From: Burkholderiaceae bacterium
GTDB lineage: Bacteria; Pseudomonadota; Gammaproteobacteria; Burkholderiales; Burkholderiaceae
DNA length: 36,405 nt
Assembly: GCA_947447945.1 (NCBI GenBank)
Contig: CANFLR010000016.1
Span: forward strand, 1 to 36,405
Direction: 5' to 3'
The notes below the pieces were generated by a model. It worked only from the letters and a program-made list of their open reading frames with translations, was not told the DNA's origin and made no database searches. The translations under genes were made by a program, and so were the position numbers. Position 1 is the stretch's first letter, and each line of letters starts with the position of its first letter. Below, piece after piece: positions 1 to 7,826 of the stretch.

Positions 1-1129
1 AAGTGCCGCCTTGGGCCGAGCGCTTACCGCCAATGACCAGTTTCGCCCCTTTGGCGAGCGCATCAGCAACATGCCGCTCTACTTTTTCTAGGGCAGCTTG
101 GTCAATTAAAGGACCTTGAGAAATGCCACTTTCAAGACCATTACCCACTTTGAGCGCTTGCACTGCTTTGGAGAATTTTTCTACAAAGAGGTCGTGTACT
201 TTGGTGTGAACGTAAATCCGATTGGCGCAAACACAGGTTTGACCAGAGTTGCGGTATTTAGAAATGATTGCTCCAGCAACGGCAGCATCAATGTCAGCAT
301 CTTCAAAAACAATAAAGGGTGCATGACCGCCTAATTCTAGAGCCAGCTTTTTGACTGTAGGGGCACTTTGTGCCATTAAGATGCGACCAACCTCGGTAGA
401 TCCAGTGAAAGAGATATGGCGAACTGTGGATGATTCACATAAGGTTTTGCCAATCGCAATCGAGTGATCTGCATCGGCAGTGAGGATATTGATCACTCCC
501 TTCGGGATTCCTGCGCGTATCGCGAGTTCAGCCAGCGCTAGAGCAGACAAAGGAGTTTGTTCGGCTGGCTTAATCACAATAGTGCAGCCTGCTGCCATAG
601 CTGGTGCAATTTTGCGTGTGATCATAGCGTTCGGAAAGTTCCAGGGTGTAATCGCTGCACATACTCCGATGGGCTGTTTTAAAACCATCACCCGTTTATC
701 TCCCCAAGTGGTCTGGGGAATATCACCACAAACTCGCTTGGCTTCTTCGGCAAACCATTCGATAAAGGAGGCGCCATAAGTGACTTCACCAGAAGATTCT
801 GCAAGGGGCTTTCCTTGCTCCAAGGTCATTAAGACAGCGAGGTCCGCGGTGTTTTGGATGATCAGATCAAACCATTTACGCATGATATTGGCGCGTTCTT
901 TGCCTGTTTTGCTGCGCCATTCGGGTAAAGCTTGCGCCGCAGCTTGAATCGCCTGCTCGGCTTCAGCCGGACCTAGATTAGCAACTTGCGCAATGGTTTC
1001 ATTCGTAGCGGGATTATTTACGGCAAAGCTTGCACCATGAGCTGCTTTAAGCCACTGACCATCAATAAAACCATCTTCTTTAAAAAGGCTGGGATCTTTT
1101 AATAATGGGCGAATATCAATTATTTGCAT
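1..1129 (-). CDS. gabD: NAD(P)-dependent succinate-semialdehyde dehydrogenase, C-terminus cut by window edge
   Basis: Oxidises succinate semialdehyde to succinate (end of the GABA shunt) or a related aldehyde. The ATG is at 1127-1129 and 376 codons are present before the window edge; the family is usually about 480-490 residues, so roughly the last 110 are missing. Visible aldehyde dehydrogenase hallmarks are TPWNFPNAM around residue 150, the GSTEVGR nucleotide-binding stretch, the catalytic general base in LELGGHAP (E265), and the nucleophile in GQTCVCANR (C299, with a second Cys two residues later, as is common in GabD). Transcription runs out of the window to the left. The substrate cannot be fixed from sequence alone; glutarate- or other semialdehyde dehydrogenases look similar, but the overall pattern is GabD-like. 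Confidence 0.88.
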   Translation of the reverse strand, partial: MQIIDIRPLLKDPSLFKEDGFIDGQWLKAAHGASFAVNNPATNETIAQVANLGPAEAEQAIQAAAQALPEWRSKTGKERANIMRKWFDLIIQNTADLAVLMTLEQGKPLAESSGEVTYGASFIEWFAEEAKRVCGDIPQTTWGDKRVMVLKQPIGVCAAITPWNFPNAMITRKIAPAMAAGCTIVIKPAEQTPLSALALAELAIRAGIPKGVINILTADADHSIAIGKTLCESSTVRHISFTGSTEVGRILMAQSAPTVKKLALELGGHAPFIVFEDADIDAAVAGAIISKYRNSGQTCVCANRIYVHTKVHDLFVEKFSKAVQALKVGNGLESGISQGPLIDQAALEKVERHVADALAKGAKLVIGGKRSAQGGT

Positions 1130-1202
1130 GGCAGTGACCTTGTTCTGAATAACTCAAAATGATTTTATCCCCTAGGCAAGGAGTTTGCACACTTTAAACC
1201 GT

Positions 1203-1709
1203 TTATGCGGCGTTGATTTCAGTGCTGCGGAGGGATTGGGCTAACAGGTCTAATACGCCATTGACGTATTTATGACCATCTGTGCCACCAAAAGTTTTAG
1301 CGAGTTCTACAGCCTCGTTGATGGCCACCTTATAGGGAACGGATAGGTCAGCCGACAGCTCGTAGGTGCCAATTAGTAGGGCAGCATGTTCAACGGGGGA
1401 TAGTTCATTACTAGGACGATCCAATGCTGGCGTGATGAGACTATCGAGTTCATCTGCACGCTCAATCACGCCAGTAAAAATGCCTTGAAATAGGTCGAGT
1501 TTGCAGCGGGCAAATGCAGGATCTTCAGCCAGTTGCTTTGCAATCTGGGCAGCATTTGGTAAGCTGCCAGCACGACGCATGACCAACCATTGATAGATGC
1601 CCTGGAGAGCGTATTCACGAGCACGACGACGTGGCGTAAGCGCCCGTTTTGGGGCGGCACTTTTACCCGAAGATTTATCGGTATGCGGGGCGCTAGCGTT
1701 CTTGGTCAT
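1203..1709 (-). CDS. nusB: Transcription antitermination factor NusB
   Basis: A 168-residue NusB, the RNA-binding partner of NusE (S10) in rRNA antitermination complexes. The N-terminal 25 residues are a basic, disordered extension (APKRALTPRRRARE); the helical NusB fold then starts at REYALQGIYQWL and ends with the conserved KYVNGVLDLLA helix. The motif VAINEAVELAKTFGG near residue 130 is diagnostic. It is the last gene of ribB-ribH-nusB, with 25 bp between the ribH stop and its ATG. A ribH-nusB pair is the common arrangement in proteobacteria, which supports the call. Confidence 0.96.
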   Translation of the reverse strand: MTKNASAPHTDKSSGKSAAPKRALTPRRRAREYALQGIYQWLVMRRAGSLPNAAQIAKQLAEDPAFARCKLDLFQGIFTGVIERADELDSLITPALDRPSNELSPVEHAALLIGTYELSADLSVPYKVAINEAVELAKTFGGTDGHKYVNGVLDLLAQSLRSTEINAA

Positions 1710-1734
1710 GAATAGATTGTTTTGACTTTACTGT

Positions 1735-2256
1735 TTAGGTATTAGGGTTGATCTCAATATCAAGATCTGGCAGGAGTGCCAAGGCAAGGTTGGCCATCTC
1801 AACTACTGCACGAGCGCAGTCGGCGCCCTTGATCTCTACACGAGCCTGCGCCTGTGCATCGGTATCGCAGGTTAGTACGCCATTGGCAATCGGTAGCCCC
1901 GTATCCATGGCAACACGCGTAATGCCAGCAGCCGATTCGTTAGAGACCAATTCGAAGTGATAGGTCTCACCTCGAATGACAGCACCAAGTGCAACCAGAC
2001 CATCAAACTCGCCAGTCTGAGCCAATTTTTGTAAAGCAAACGGAATTTCTAGTGCGCCAGGAACGGTAACCAGTCGAATATCTTCTTGAGCAACTCCGAG
2101 CTTGATTAATTCTTGAATGCATGCATTGCTAAGGGCAGTGCAATGCTCTTCATTAAATCTAGCTTGAACAATACCAATCCGGAAATCTTGTCCGGTAAGG
2201 TCTGCCGCTAGAATACCGACGCCATTATTGTTTAGGTTGCTAGCTTGATCGCTCAT
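1735..2256 (-). CDS. ribH: 6,7-dimethyl-8-ribityllumazine synthase
   Basis: Condenses 5-amino-6-ribitylaminouracil with 3,4-dihydroxy-2-butanone 4-phosphate to give the lumazine precursor of riboflavin; the enzyme normally assembles into pentamers or icosahedral capsids. It has 173 residues, with an N-terminal extension of about 24 residues before the first strand ([11 protein letters not shown]). Substrate-binding [10 protein letters not shown] (about 65-74) and the catalytic loop [12 protein letters not shown] (91-102, H100 as the likely catalytic His) are intact. It sits between ribB and nusB on the same strand, 22 bp downstream of ribB, and is probably co-transcribed with it. Confidence 0.96.
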   Translation of the reverse strand: MSDQASNLNNNGVGILAADLTGQDFRIGIVQARFNEEHCTALSNACIQELIKLGVAQEDIRLVTVPGALEIPFALQKLAQTGEFDGLVALGAVIRGETYHFELVSNESAAGITRVAMDTGLPIANGVLTCDTDAQAQARVEIKGADCARAVVEMANLALALLPDLDIEINPNT

Positions 2257-2278
2257 GATGAATATTTTAGTGAACCAA

Positions 2279-3418
2279 TTATTTTGATGGGGTGAAGGGT
2301 AGATAGCCAGTCACTTCTAATTTATAGCCTGACAGGCTGGGGGTGGGGGCTGGATTTGCTAACAAGCGCATTTTGCCAACCCCGAGGTCTTTGAGAATCT
2401 GGGCGCCAATGCCATAGCTTCGAAAGTCTGTTTTACGTGCCAAGGGCTGCGCGGATTGCTGATCGTTCGCTCCATTCAGTTTTTGAAACTGTGCTAACCA
2501 ATCTGCATCACCTGGGGCGGCAACACCTGAAGCATTCAGCAATACCGCTACCCCCGTGGAGGCTTTGGCTATTTCTTGTAAGGCTTGAGCCAGAGGCCAA
2601 GAATGCGTACTGGTTTTAGCTTCTAAAAAATCTAAGACCGTCAGGGGCTCATGAACCCGCACGAGGGTTTCTTGATTCTCAGTTGGCTTGCCTTTAACCA
2701 GTGCAATATGAATGCATGAACTAGGAGTATCGCGATAGATGATGCCCTGAAAATTACCCCACGGTGTGGCAAATTCCCTCTCGCCTTCACGAACCACAAT
2801 ACTTTCGTGTTGGCTGCGATATTGAATGAGGTCAGCAATACTGCCAATCTTGAGTTGATGTTCTTTTGCAAATTCCATCAAGTCTGGCAAACGCGCCATC
2901 GTTCCGTCATCTTTCATGATTTCACAAATGACTGAGGTAGGTGAGCAGCCCGCAAGCGCAGCCAAATCACAGCCAGCTTCAGTGTGACCAGAGCGAATGA
3001 GCACGCCACCTGGCTGAGCCATTAACGGGAAGATATGTCCTGGTTGAACTAAATCATTCGGCTTTGCATTTTTGGCTACTGCAACTGAAATAGTATGAGC
3101 GCGATCAGCGGCAGAAATGCCAGTAGTGACGCCACTTGCTGCTTCAATGGAAACCGTGAAATTGGTGCCCATGGAAGTCCCGTTATCGCGCACCATGAGG
3201 GGTAAATTGAGTTGCTGGCAACGTTCACGAGTCAGAGTTAGGCAAATTAAGCCGCGACCATGTTTTGCCATGAAATTAATCGCATCGGGGCTGACGTGAT
3301 CCGCAGCGATCACAAGGTCACCTTCATTCTCACGATCTTCTTCATCAACCAAGATCACCATCTTGCCAGCGCGAAGCTCGGCAATGATTTCTTGGGTGGG
3401 AGCAAGTTTATTTGACAT
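2279..3418 (-). CDS. ribB: 3,4-dihydroxy-2-butanone 4-phosphate synthase with degenerate GTP cyclohydrolase II domain (RibBX type)
   Basis: The N-terminal domain (about 1-205) is an intact DHBP synthase, which turns ribulose 5-phosphate into DHBP plus formate: the acidic loop [10 protein letters not shown] (25-34), HGRGLICL (53-60) and [11 protein letters not shown] (143-153) are present. The C-terminal domain (about 208-379) resembles GTP cyclohydrolase II and keeps LVRVHEPLT and [13 protein letters not shown], but the three zinc cysteines of RibA (a GSLRCDCG-type motif after LVRVH) are absent; residues 252-280 contain no Cys at all. Such proteins are known from proteobacteria as RibBX: RibB activity with a non-catalytic second domain. 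A separate ribA should therefore exist elsewhere. First gene of ribB-ribH-nusB and divergent from the pilin cluster. I found no FMN riboswitch in the 122 bp upstream. Confidence 0.93.
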   Translation of the reverse strand: MSNKLAPTQEIIAELRAGKMVILVDEEDRENEGDLVIAADHVSPDAINFMAKHGRGLICLTLTRERCQQLNLPLMVRDNGTSMGTNFTVSIEAASGVTTGISAADRAHTISVAVAKNAKPNDLVQPGHIFPLMAQPGGVLIRSGHTEAGCDLAALAGCSPTSVICEIMKDDGTMARLPDLMEFAKEHQLKIGSIADLIQYRSQHESIVVREGEREFATPWGNFQGIIYRDTPSSCIHIALVKGKPTENQETLVRVHEPLTVLDFLEAKTSTHSWPLAQALQEIAKASTGVAVLLNASGVAAPGDADWLAQFQKLNGANDQQSAQPLARKTDFRSYGIGAQILKDLGVGKMRLLANPAPTPSLSGYKLEVTGYLPFTPSK

Positions 3419-3540
3419 AGCCTCCTATTTTAAGCCGAGGAGCCCTTTGTGGGGATCTGATGGTCCAATATCCGATCTTTCTGACGGATACAGATCTTTT
3501 TTTGGGTGTTTAGTCTAGATGCTTACTGGGAAGATGCGGA

Positions 3541-3828
3541 ATGTCTCGATTTTTGACCACCCCAAATGCCAAGGGCTTTGTTCTACTCGAGGCTTTGGTG
3601 GCGATGAGTTTGATTGCTGGGTTGGGAGTCGCTGCATTTGAATCCTATCAGGGTTTAGTGCTGCGTTATGGCAAGACCCAAGAGCAGCGCAGGCAAATCA
3701 GACTGGAAGCGGATGAACACGAAAAGCACATACTAAAAAAAGGGGGTGTTGGTGAACTTGCTCGAATGTCTCGTGGGAATGGCGCTCTGCCTCCTTCTCG
3801 TCGGCCCACTTCTAAAGGTGAGCGGTGA
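3541..3828 (+). CDS. Type IV prepilin-like minor pilin, PilV-like, short
   Basis: A 95-residue protein with a textbook class III (prepilin) signal: a short leader ending in NAKG, cleavage before F12, Glu at +5 (FVLLEALVAM), and a hydrophobic helix to about residue 35. After cleavage by PilD this would enter the inner membrane as a minor pilin or pseudopilin of a type IV pilus or competence pilus. It is short (PilV proteins are usually 150 residues or more). Its last 25 or so codons overlap the next gene in another frame, and the tail there (PPSRRPTSKGER) looks like out-of-frame translation. A homopolymer run (A7G5, 3735-3746) lies where the overlap begins, so a frameshift that shortened it is possible. 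First of four pilin genes. Confidence 0.72.
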   Translation: MSRFLTTPNAKGFVLLEALVAMSLIAGLGVAAFESYQGLVLRYGKTQEQRRQIRLEADEHEKHILKKGGVGELARMSRGNGALPPSRRPTSKGER

Positions 3829-4387
3829 TATGTTGGTCAAACAGGTTCAACTCGAGCAATTGCAGTTGGCTGCTGCTGAAGCGGATCGTGCGCTTGAATT
3901 AATGGGCAGAGCGATTCGGATGGCCGGTTATACCAAGGCGAAAGGCATGCATCAGCAAAATACGAGGACAGTGAAAAAAGAAGTACTAGAAATTCAACAA
4001 GGGACTGGATTGAATCGATCAGATACTCTTTTGATCAAGCACGAGATCTCTGACGGCCTAGATTTTGACTGCATTGGAAATACCCTCACCGCAGATCGTA
4101 GTAAAAATGGTTTAGCACACCAAGGATTTTTTGTGGAACGCCAAGCTGGGGTTGCTAAAGGCGTGCGGGTAAATGGCGGGTCATTAATGTGTCAATCATT
4201 GGATCGACATGGACGCTTGCAAAATACAACGCTGATGAATGGCGTTCATCAGCTCCAGATCGAAGAAATCTTCTCGAGCGCTGAGAAGGCCTCGGCACAG
4301 AAATTATTCAAGGCCACCATTCGGATGGATTTGGGGAAATCAACCGCAGAGTTCAGTCGTGTCTACGCGAGTCGCAATCTCCATTGA
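3752..4387 (+). CDS. Minor pilin/pseudopilin, PilW-like
   Basis: Encodes about 211 residues. The N-terminus is a pilin-type hydrophobic helix with the +5 Glu (NLLECLVGMAL, then CLLLVGPLL), followed by a helical stretch with QLQLAAAEADRALELMGRAIRMAGY, the pattern of PilW proteins. I prefer the GTG at 3752 because AAGGGGG lies 5 bp upstream; GTG 3746 and TTG 3749 are alternatives in the same frame. With any of these starts there is no Gly at the prepilin cleavage position, which is unusual. It overlaps the preceding gene by about 80 bp and the next by 4 bp. It probably acts in a minor-pilin priming complex with its neighbours. Confidence 0.7.
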   Translation: MNLLECLVGMALCLLLVGPLLKVSGDMLVKQVQLEQLQLAAAEADRALELMGRAIRMAGYTKAKGMHQQNTRTVKKEVLEIQQGTGLNRSDTLLIKHEISDGLDFDCIGNTLTADRSKNGLAHQGFFVERQAGVAKGVRVNGGSLMCQSLDRHGRLQNTTLMNGVHQLQIEEIFSSAEKASAQKLFKATIRMDLGKSTAEFSRVYASRNLH

Positions 4388-4716
4388 TTATTGCCTGGGT
4401 CATATCTTTATTGTTGCTGATGGCATCCCTAGTCGCCTATCTACAGCAGATGACGGCTAGTGAGTTGATGGCTACCCAAACCATGAAATCAGCCCAAGCA
4501 GAATTTAGAGCGGCAGAAGAAATGCTTTTGGATTGCGAGCGAAACCTCTCAAATATCTCAACCTTGCCATCAGGTAGTTGCCTGGTGCAATCAGTCGGCA
4601 GGCGCTTATGGAAGATTTCAACATCGGGGCGCGTAAGCTTAGAGCTAGTTGTTCATCTAGATGAGGCATCTGGCAAATCGACCCGCTTGAGTTGGCGTCA
4701 GGTATTTAAAGATTGA
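4384..4716 (+). CDS. Minor pilin-associated protein, PilX-like
   Basis: Encodes 110 residues starting at a TTG that overlaps the previous TGA (TTGA), which indicates translational coupling; no ATG or GTG lies in frame nearby. The N-terminus is a single hydrophobic helix (IIAWVISLLLLMASLVAYL) followed by TASELMATQTMKSAQAEFRAAEEMLLDCE, the layout of PilX N-terminal domains, which often lack the +5 Glu. The globular part is small and has two more Cys that could form a disulphide. The assignment rests on position and architecture rather than strong motif identity. Confidence 0.6.
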   Translation: MIIAWVISLLLLMASLVAYLQQMTASELMATQTMKSAQAEFRAAEEMLLDCERNLSNISTLPSGSCLVQSVGRRLWKISTSGRVSLELVVHLDEASGKSTRLSWRQVFKD

Positions 4717-5249
4717 TGACTAAAGATACTGGTGCTAGCTTACTAGAATTAATGGCGGTCATTTTGATTGTGGCGATTTTGGCAACAATCACCATGCCAG
4801 CGCTACGTCATCAAGTGGCGAATCGGGAGATCGATACACTAGCGAGAGGTTTTATTGCGCATGCCCATTTTGCGCGTCATCAGGCTTTGCACTTGGGGGA
4901 GGTCGTTTATCTTGCCCCACGCTTTGACAATGACTGGAATAGTGGTTGGGAGGTTAAAACCGCTTGCGCCAAAAAACCTTGCGCTGAAAAGGTATGGCTC
5001 ATGCACAAAAAAATTGCTCCGGTTTTTGTGAAGCATGGCGGTAAACAATTTAGCGGCCCCAACTCTAATCAACGTGGGATCTTATTTAATGCTGCCGGTG
5101 CAGCCAAAACCCAGCATGGCGGTTTTGTCGCCAATCGTTTGGTTTTGGGGCATATAAAGAATCAGGATATAGAGCGTCACTTGATTCTGGGTAGTGGTGG
5201 CCGTTGGCGCATCTGCAATCCCCAAATCGACAGTAAATCCTGCAGATAA
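4716..5249 (+). CDS. fimT: Type IV pilus minor pilin FimT/GspH-like
   Basis: Encodes 177 residues from the ATG at 4716, which overlaps the preceding stop by one base (TGATG). The prepilin signal is clear: MTKDTG, then cleavage, ASLLE with Glu at +5, then the hydrophobic helix LMAVILIVAILATITMPAL. The GspH/FimT feature of a charged helix (ARGFIAHAHFARHQALHLGE) followed by a beta-rich C-terminus is visible, ending in a GGRWRICNP-like strand typical of FimT. Proteins of this family prime pilus assembly, and some bind DNA during uptake. Last of the four pilin genes and 46 bp upstream of ribD. Confidence 0.8.
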   Translation: MTKDTGASLLELMAVILIVAILATITMPALRHQVANREIDTLARGFIAHAHFARHQALHLGEVVYLAPRFDNDWNSGWEVKTACAKKPCAEKVWLMHKKIAPVFVKHGGKQFSGPNSNQRGILFNAAGAAKTQHGGFVANRLVLGHIKNQDIERHLILGSGGRWRICNPQIDSKSCR

Positions 5250-5295
5250 ACCCCTGAATTGAGACTCCATTCCCGTAATCGGTTTTAATACGGTT

Positions 5296-6417
5296 ATGTA
5301 TACCGCTTTAGACCATGAATTCATGAGCCAGGCTTTAGCTGAGGCTGCTAAATCTCTTTATTTATCCAACCCCAATCCTCGCGTAGGTTGTGTAGTGGTG
5401 AAAGATGGTCAGGTGATAGGGCGGGGCCATACTCAGCAGGTCGGAGGCCCTCATGCCGAAGTTCAGGCTTTAGCAGATGTGCGTGCCAAGGACCTCAGTC
5501 CAGTTGGATCAACGGTCTATGTGACTTTAGAGCCTTGCAGTCATACCGGCAGAACGCCTCCCTGTGTTCAAGCCCTCATTGCAGCAAAACCGGCCCTGGT
5601 GCTTGTTGCAATGTCTGATCCCAATCCCTTAGTGGCAGGCAAAGGCTTGGAGGAGTTAAGAGCAGCTGGCATTGAGGTGCGCTGTGGTTTGCTTCAGGCT
5701 GAAGCTGAGGCTATGAATCGGGGTTTCATTACTAGAATGACTCAAGGTTTACCTTGGGTGCGCCTGAAGATTGCCGCAAGTCTAGATGGTAAAACGGCCC
5801 TAGCGAATGGCACTAGTCAGTGGATTACTGGACCAGCGGCTCGTGCAGACGGACACCATTGGCGCGCTCAAGCCTGTGCCATTCTGACGGGAGTGGGCAC
5901 CGTCAAAGCAGATGATCCTACTTTAAATGTGCGCGATGTAAATACTGAGCGGCAGCCTTGGAAGGTGATTGTGGATTCGAAACTGGAAACTCCTGTCGAT
6001 GCCAAGGTTTTTAAAAATCTCCATCAATCTGGCGCTATTTTAGTTTGTGGAGCCTTGGACACTTCAGAAAAAGAGCGCGCTGCCAAGGCATATATAGCTC
6101 GTGGCATTGAGGTGCTAGCTTTGCCAAACCCTCATGGCAAAGTCGACTTACCAAAATTATTTTCTTATCTTGCGCAAGAGCGAGAAATGAACGAGATCCA
6201 GGTTGAGGCTGGCTTTAAATTAAATGGGTCATTACTCAGAGAAGACTGTGTCGATGAGCTCTTGTTATATTACGCGCCCTTTTTGATGGGGGATGGTATT
6301 GGCATGGCCAATACCTTGCCTTTAACGACTCTAGATACTCGGCAAGATTGGCAAGTTATCGACCAGGCTATGTTTGGCCCGGATATGCGTTTACGCCTCA
6401 TGAAGTCCGAGCACTAA
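5296..6417 (+). CDS. ribD: Bifunctional diaminohydroxyphosphoribosylaminopyrimidine deaminase / 5-amino-6-(5-phosphoribosylamino)uracil reductase
   Basis: Catalyses the second and third steps of riboflavin synthesis. The N-terminal deaminase (about 1-150) has the zinc site H53-A-E55 and EPCSHTGRTPPC with C81 and C90; SNPNPRVGCVVV (24-35) is also typical. The C-terminal reductase (about 155-373) begins at PWVRLKIAASLDGK and carries the NADPH-binding ILTGVGTVKADDPTLNVR segment and a late EAGFKLNGSLL motif. Length is typical for the fusion. Its ATG has only a weak ribosome-binding site. ribE follows 31 bp downstream on the same strand, so the two are probably an operon, possibly read through from the pilin genes. 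Confidence 0.97.
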   Translation: MYTALDHEFMSQALAEAAKSLYLSNPNPRVGCVVVKDGQVIGRGHTQQVGGPHAEVQALADVRAKDLSPVGSTVYVTLEPCSHTGRTPPCVQALIAAKPALVLVAMSDPNPLVAGKGLEELRAAGIEVRCGLLQAEAEAMNRGFITRMTQGLPWVRLKIAASLDGKTALANGTSQWITGPAARADGHHWRAQACAILTGVGTVKADDPTLNVRDVNTERQPWKVIVDSKLETPVDAKVFKNLHQSGAILVCGALDTSEKERAAKAYIARGIEVLALPNPHGKVDLPKLFSYLAQEREMNEIQVEAGFKLNGSLLREDCVDELLLYYAPFLMGDGIGMANTLPLTTLDTRQDWQVIDQAMFGPDMRLRLMKSEH

Positions 6418-6448
6418 ATTGGTTCGGCTAAAGGAATAAAATCCTCCT

Positions 6449-7063
6449 ATGTTTACTGGAATCATTACTGCTGTTGGCACGATTAAGAGGGCAAGCCCTG
6501 CGGGTGATGGACTGCGCTTGGAAATTGAAGCTCCAATAGATTATCTTGAAGATGTCGTATTGGGTGACAGCATCGCCATTCAGGGCGCCTGTATGACAGC
6601 TACCCAAATAGTAGGGAGCACTTTTAGTTTGGATATTTCGCGGGAGTCACTGAATAAGACAGTTGGCTTAGATACCCTTGGTCCTGTGAATTTAGAAAAA
6701 GCGCTCCGTCTCAATGATCGTCTAGGCGGTCACTTGGTCAGCGGGCATGTCGATGGCATTGGAAAAGTAGTGCACTTTGCTCCCGTGGCAAAAGATGCCT
6801 ACGGCTCTTGGCTTCTCAAAATTGAAGCACCTAAAGAACTTGCTGCTTTTTTGGCTTATAAGGGATCGATCGTAGTCAATGGCGTTTCTTTAACGGTCAA
6901 TCAAGCGGAAGATCTTACCAATGCCTGTGTCGTCGATATCAACATCATTCCCCACACTCTGCAAAACACGACACTTGTCAATCTAAAGCAAGGTAGCGCC
7001 GTGAATCTGGAAGTAGATTTGATTGCGCGTTATGTTGCGCGAATGCTAGAAACCCAGAAGTAA
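6449..7063 (+). CDS. ribE: Riboflavin synthase, alpha subunit
   Basis: Dismutates two lumazines into riboflavin plus 5-amino-6-ribitylaminouracil. The 204 residues form two similar lumazine-binding barrels. The first starts at MFTGIITAVGTI and the second at about residue 95 with LGGHLVSGHVDGIGKV. The conserved GDSIAIQGACMT of repeat one is matched by GSIVVNGVSLTVN in repeat two. The gene is called ribC in some naming schemes. It is preceded by AAGGAAT-like purines and ends 18 bp from the convergent queC stop. Confidence 0.96.
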   Translation: MFTGIITAVGTIKRASPAGDGLRLEIEAPIDYLEDVVLGDSIAIQGACMTATQIVGSTFSLDISRESLNKTVGLDTLGPVNLEKALRLNDRLGGHLVSGHVDGIGKVVHFAPVAKDAYGSWLLKIEAPKELAAFLAYKGSIVVNGVSLTVNQAEDLTNACVVDINIIPHTLQNTTLVNLKQGSAVNLEVDLIARYVARMLETQK

Positions 7064-7081
7064 ATACTATTCTGAATTTTA

Positions 7082-7816
7082 TTAGCGATAGCGCGTTGGA
7101 TCTAGTACACCAGCTGCTTTAAAGCCTTCTTGCCTTAAGCGGCACGATTCACATTCGCCACAAGCTTCACCTAAATCATTGGCTTGGTAGCAAGAAACCG
7201 TTTGTGAGTAATCCACCCCAAGAGTTGCACCCAGTTGAATAATTTCCGACTTGCTCATCCCAATAATTGGAGCGTGTACTCGAAAACGATTCTCGTGATT
7301 GCTGGCCTCAACTCCTGCCTTGGTAGCTAAATTGGCCATTGTTTCAAACGATGCAACATACTCTGGCCGACAGTCTGGATAGCCAGAGTAATCCACTGCA
7401 TTAGCGCCATAAAAAATATCCAAGCCGCCAAGCGATTCTGCCCAAGCCAAAGCCAGGGATAGCAGAATGGTATTGCGAGCAGGCACATAAGTAATCGGGA
7501 TTTCTTGATCTTTACCCGGAGTGGTTGGTACAGCGATAGAGGAGTCGGTCAGAGCTGACCCACCAAAGCGGGTGAGATCTAAGCTAACCACTTCATGCCG
7601 TACGACCCCCATGATTTTGGCAATATGCTTGGCTGCAGCCAACTCAGAAGAGTGTCTTTGGCCATAACTTACCGAGAGAACATATGGGGCGTAGCCAAGA
7701 TCTTTCGCAAGGGCCAGAATAGTTGTCGAGTCCAGTCCGCCAGAAAAAAGAATAAGCGCTGGGGCATTCGGTGTGCGTGGCGCAAGATTCTGAAAGGCGG
7801 CCGTCAATATAGACAT
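7082..7816 (-). CDS. queC: 7-cyano-7-deazaguanine synthase
   Basis: Converts 7-carboxy-7-deazaguanine to preQ0 with ATP and ammonia, on the way to queuosine in tRNA. The 244 residues include the PP-loop SGGLDS (25-30) near the start and the zinc-binding cysteines at C209, C219, C222 and C225 (ACGECESC region). It lies 10 bp downstream of cpoB and is the last gene of the tol-pal operon. Queuosine genes after tol-pal are also seen in other proteobacteria, for example pseudomonads. Confidence 0.96.
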   Translation of the reverse strand: MSILTAAFQNLAPRTPNAPALILFSGGLDSTTILALAKDLGYAPYVLSVSYGQRHSSELAAAKHIAKIMGVVRHEVVSLDLTRFGGSALTDSSIAVPTTPGKDQEIPITYVPARNTILLSLALAWAESLGGLDIFYGANAVDYSGYPDCRPEYVASFETMANLATKAGVEASNHENRFRVHAPIIGMSKSEIIQLGATLGVDYSQTVSCYQANDLGEACGECESCRLRQEGFKAAGVLDPTRYR

Positions 7817-7826
7817 AGGGTAAAGA

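Noticed and set aside
3419..3540. Possible FMN riboswitch or terminator upstream of ribB
   Set aside because: No conserved RFN-element segments are visible. The only stem near (GATCT 3474-3478 with AGATC 3492-3496, then T7) has 5 bp and a 13-base loop, which is too weak to call.
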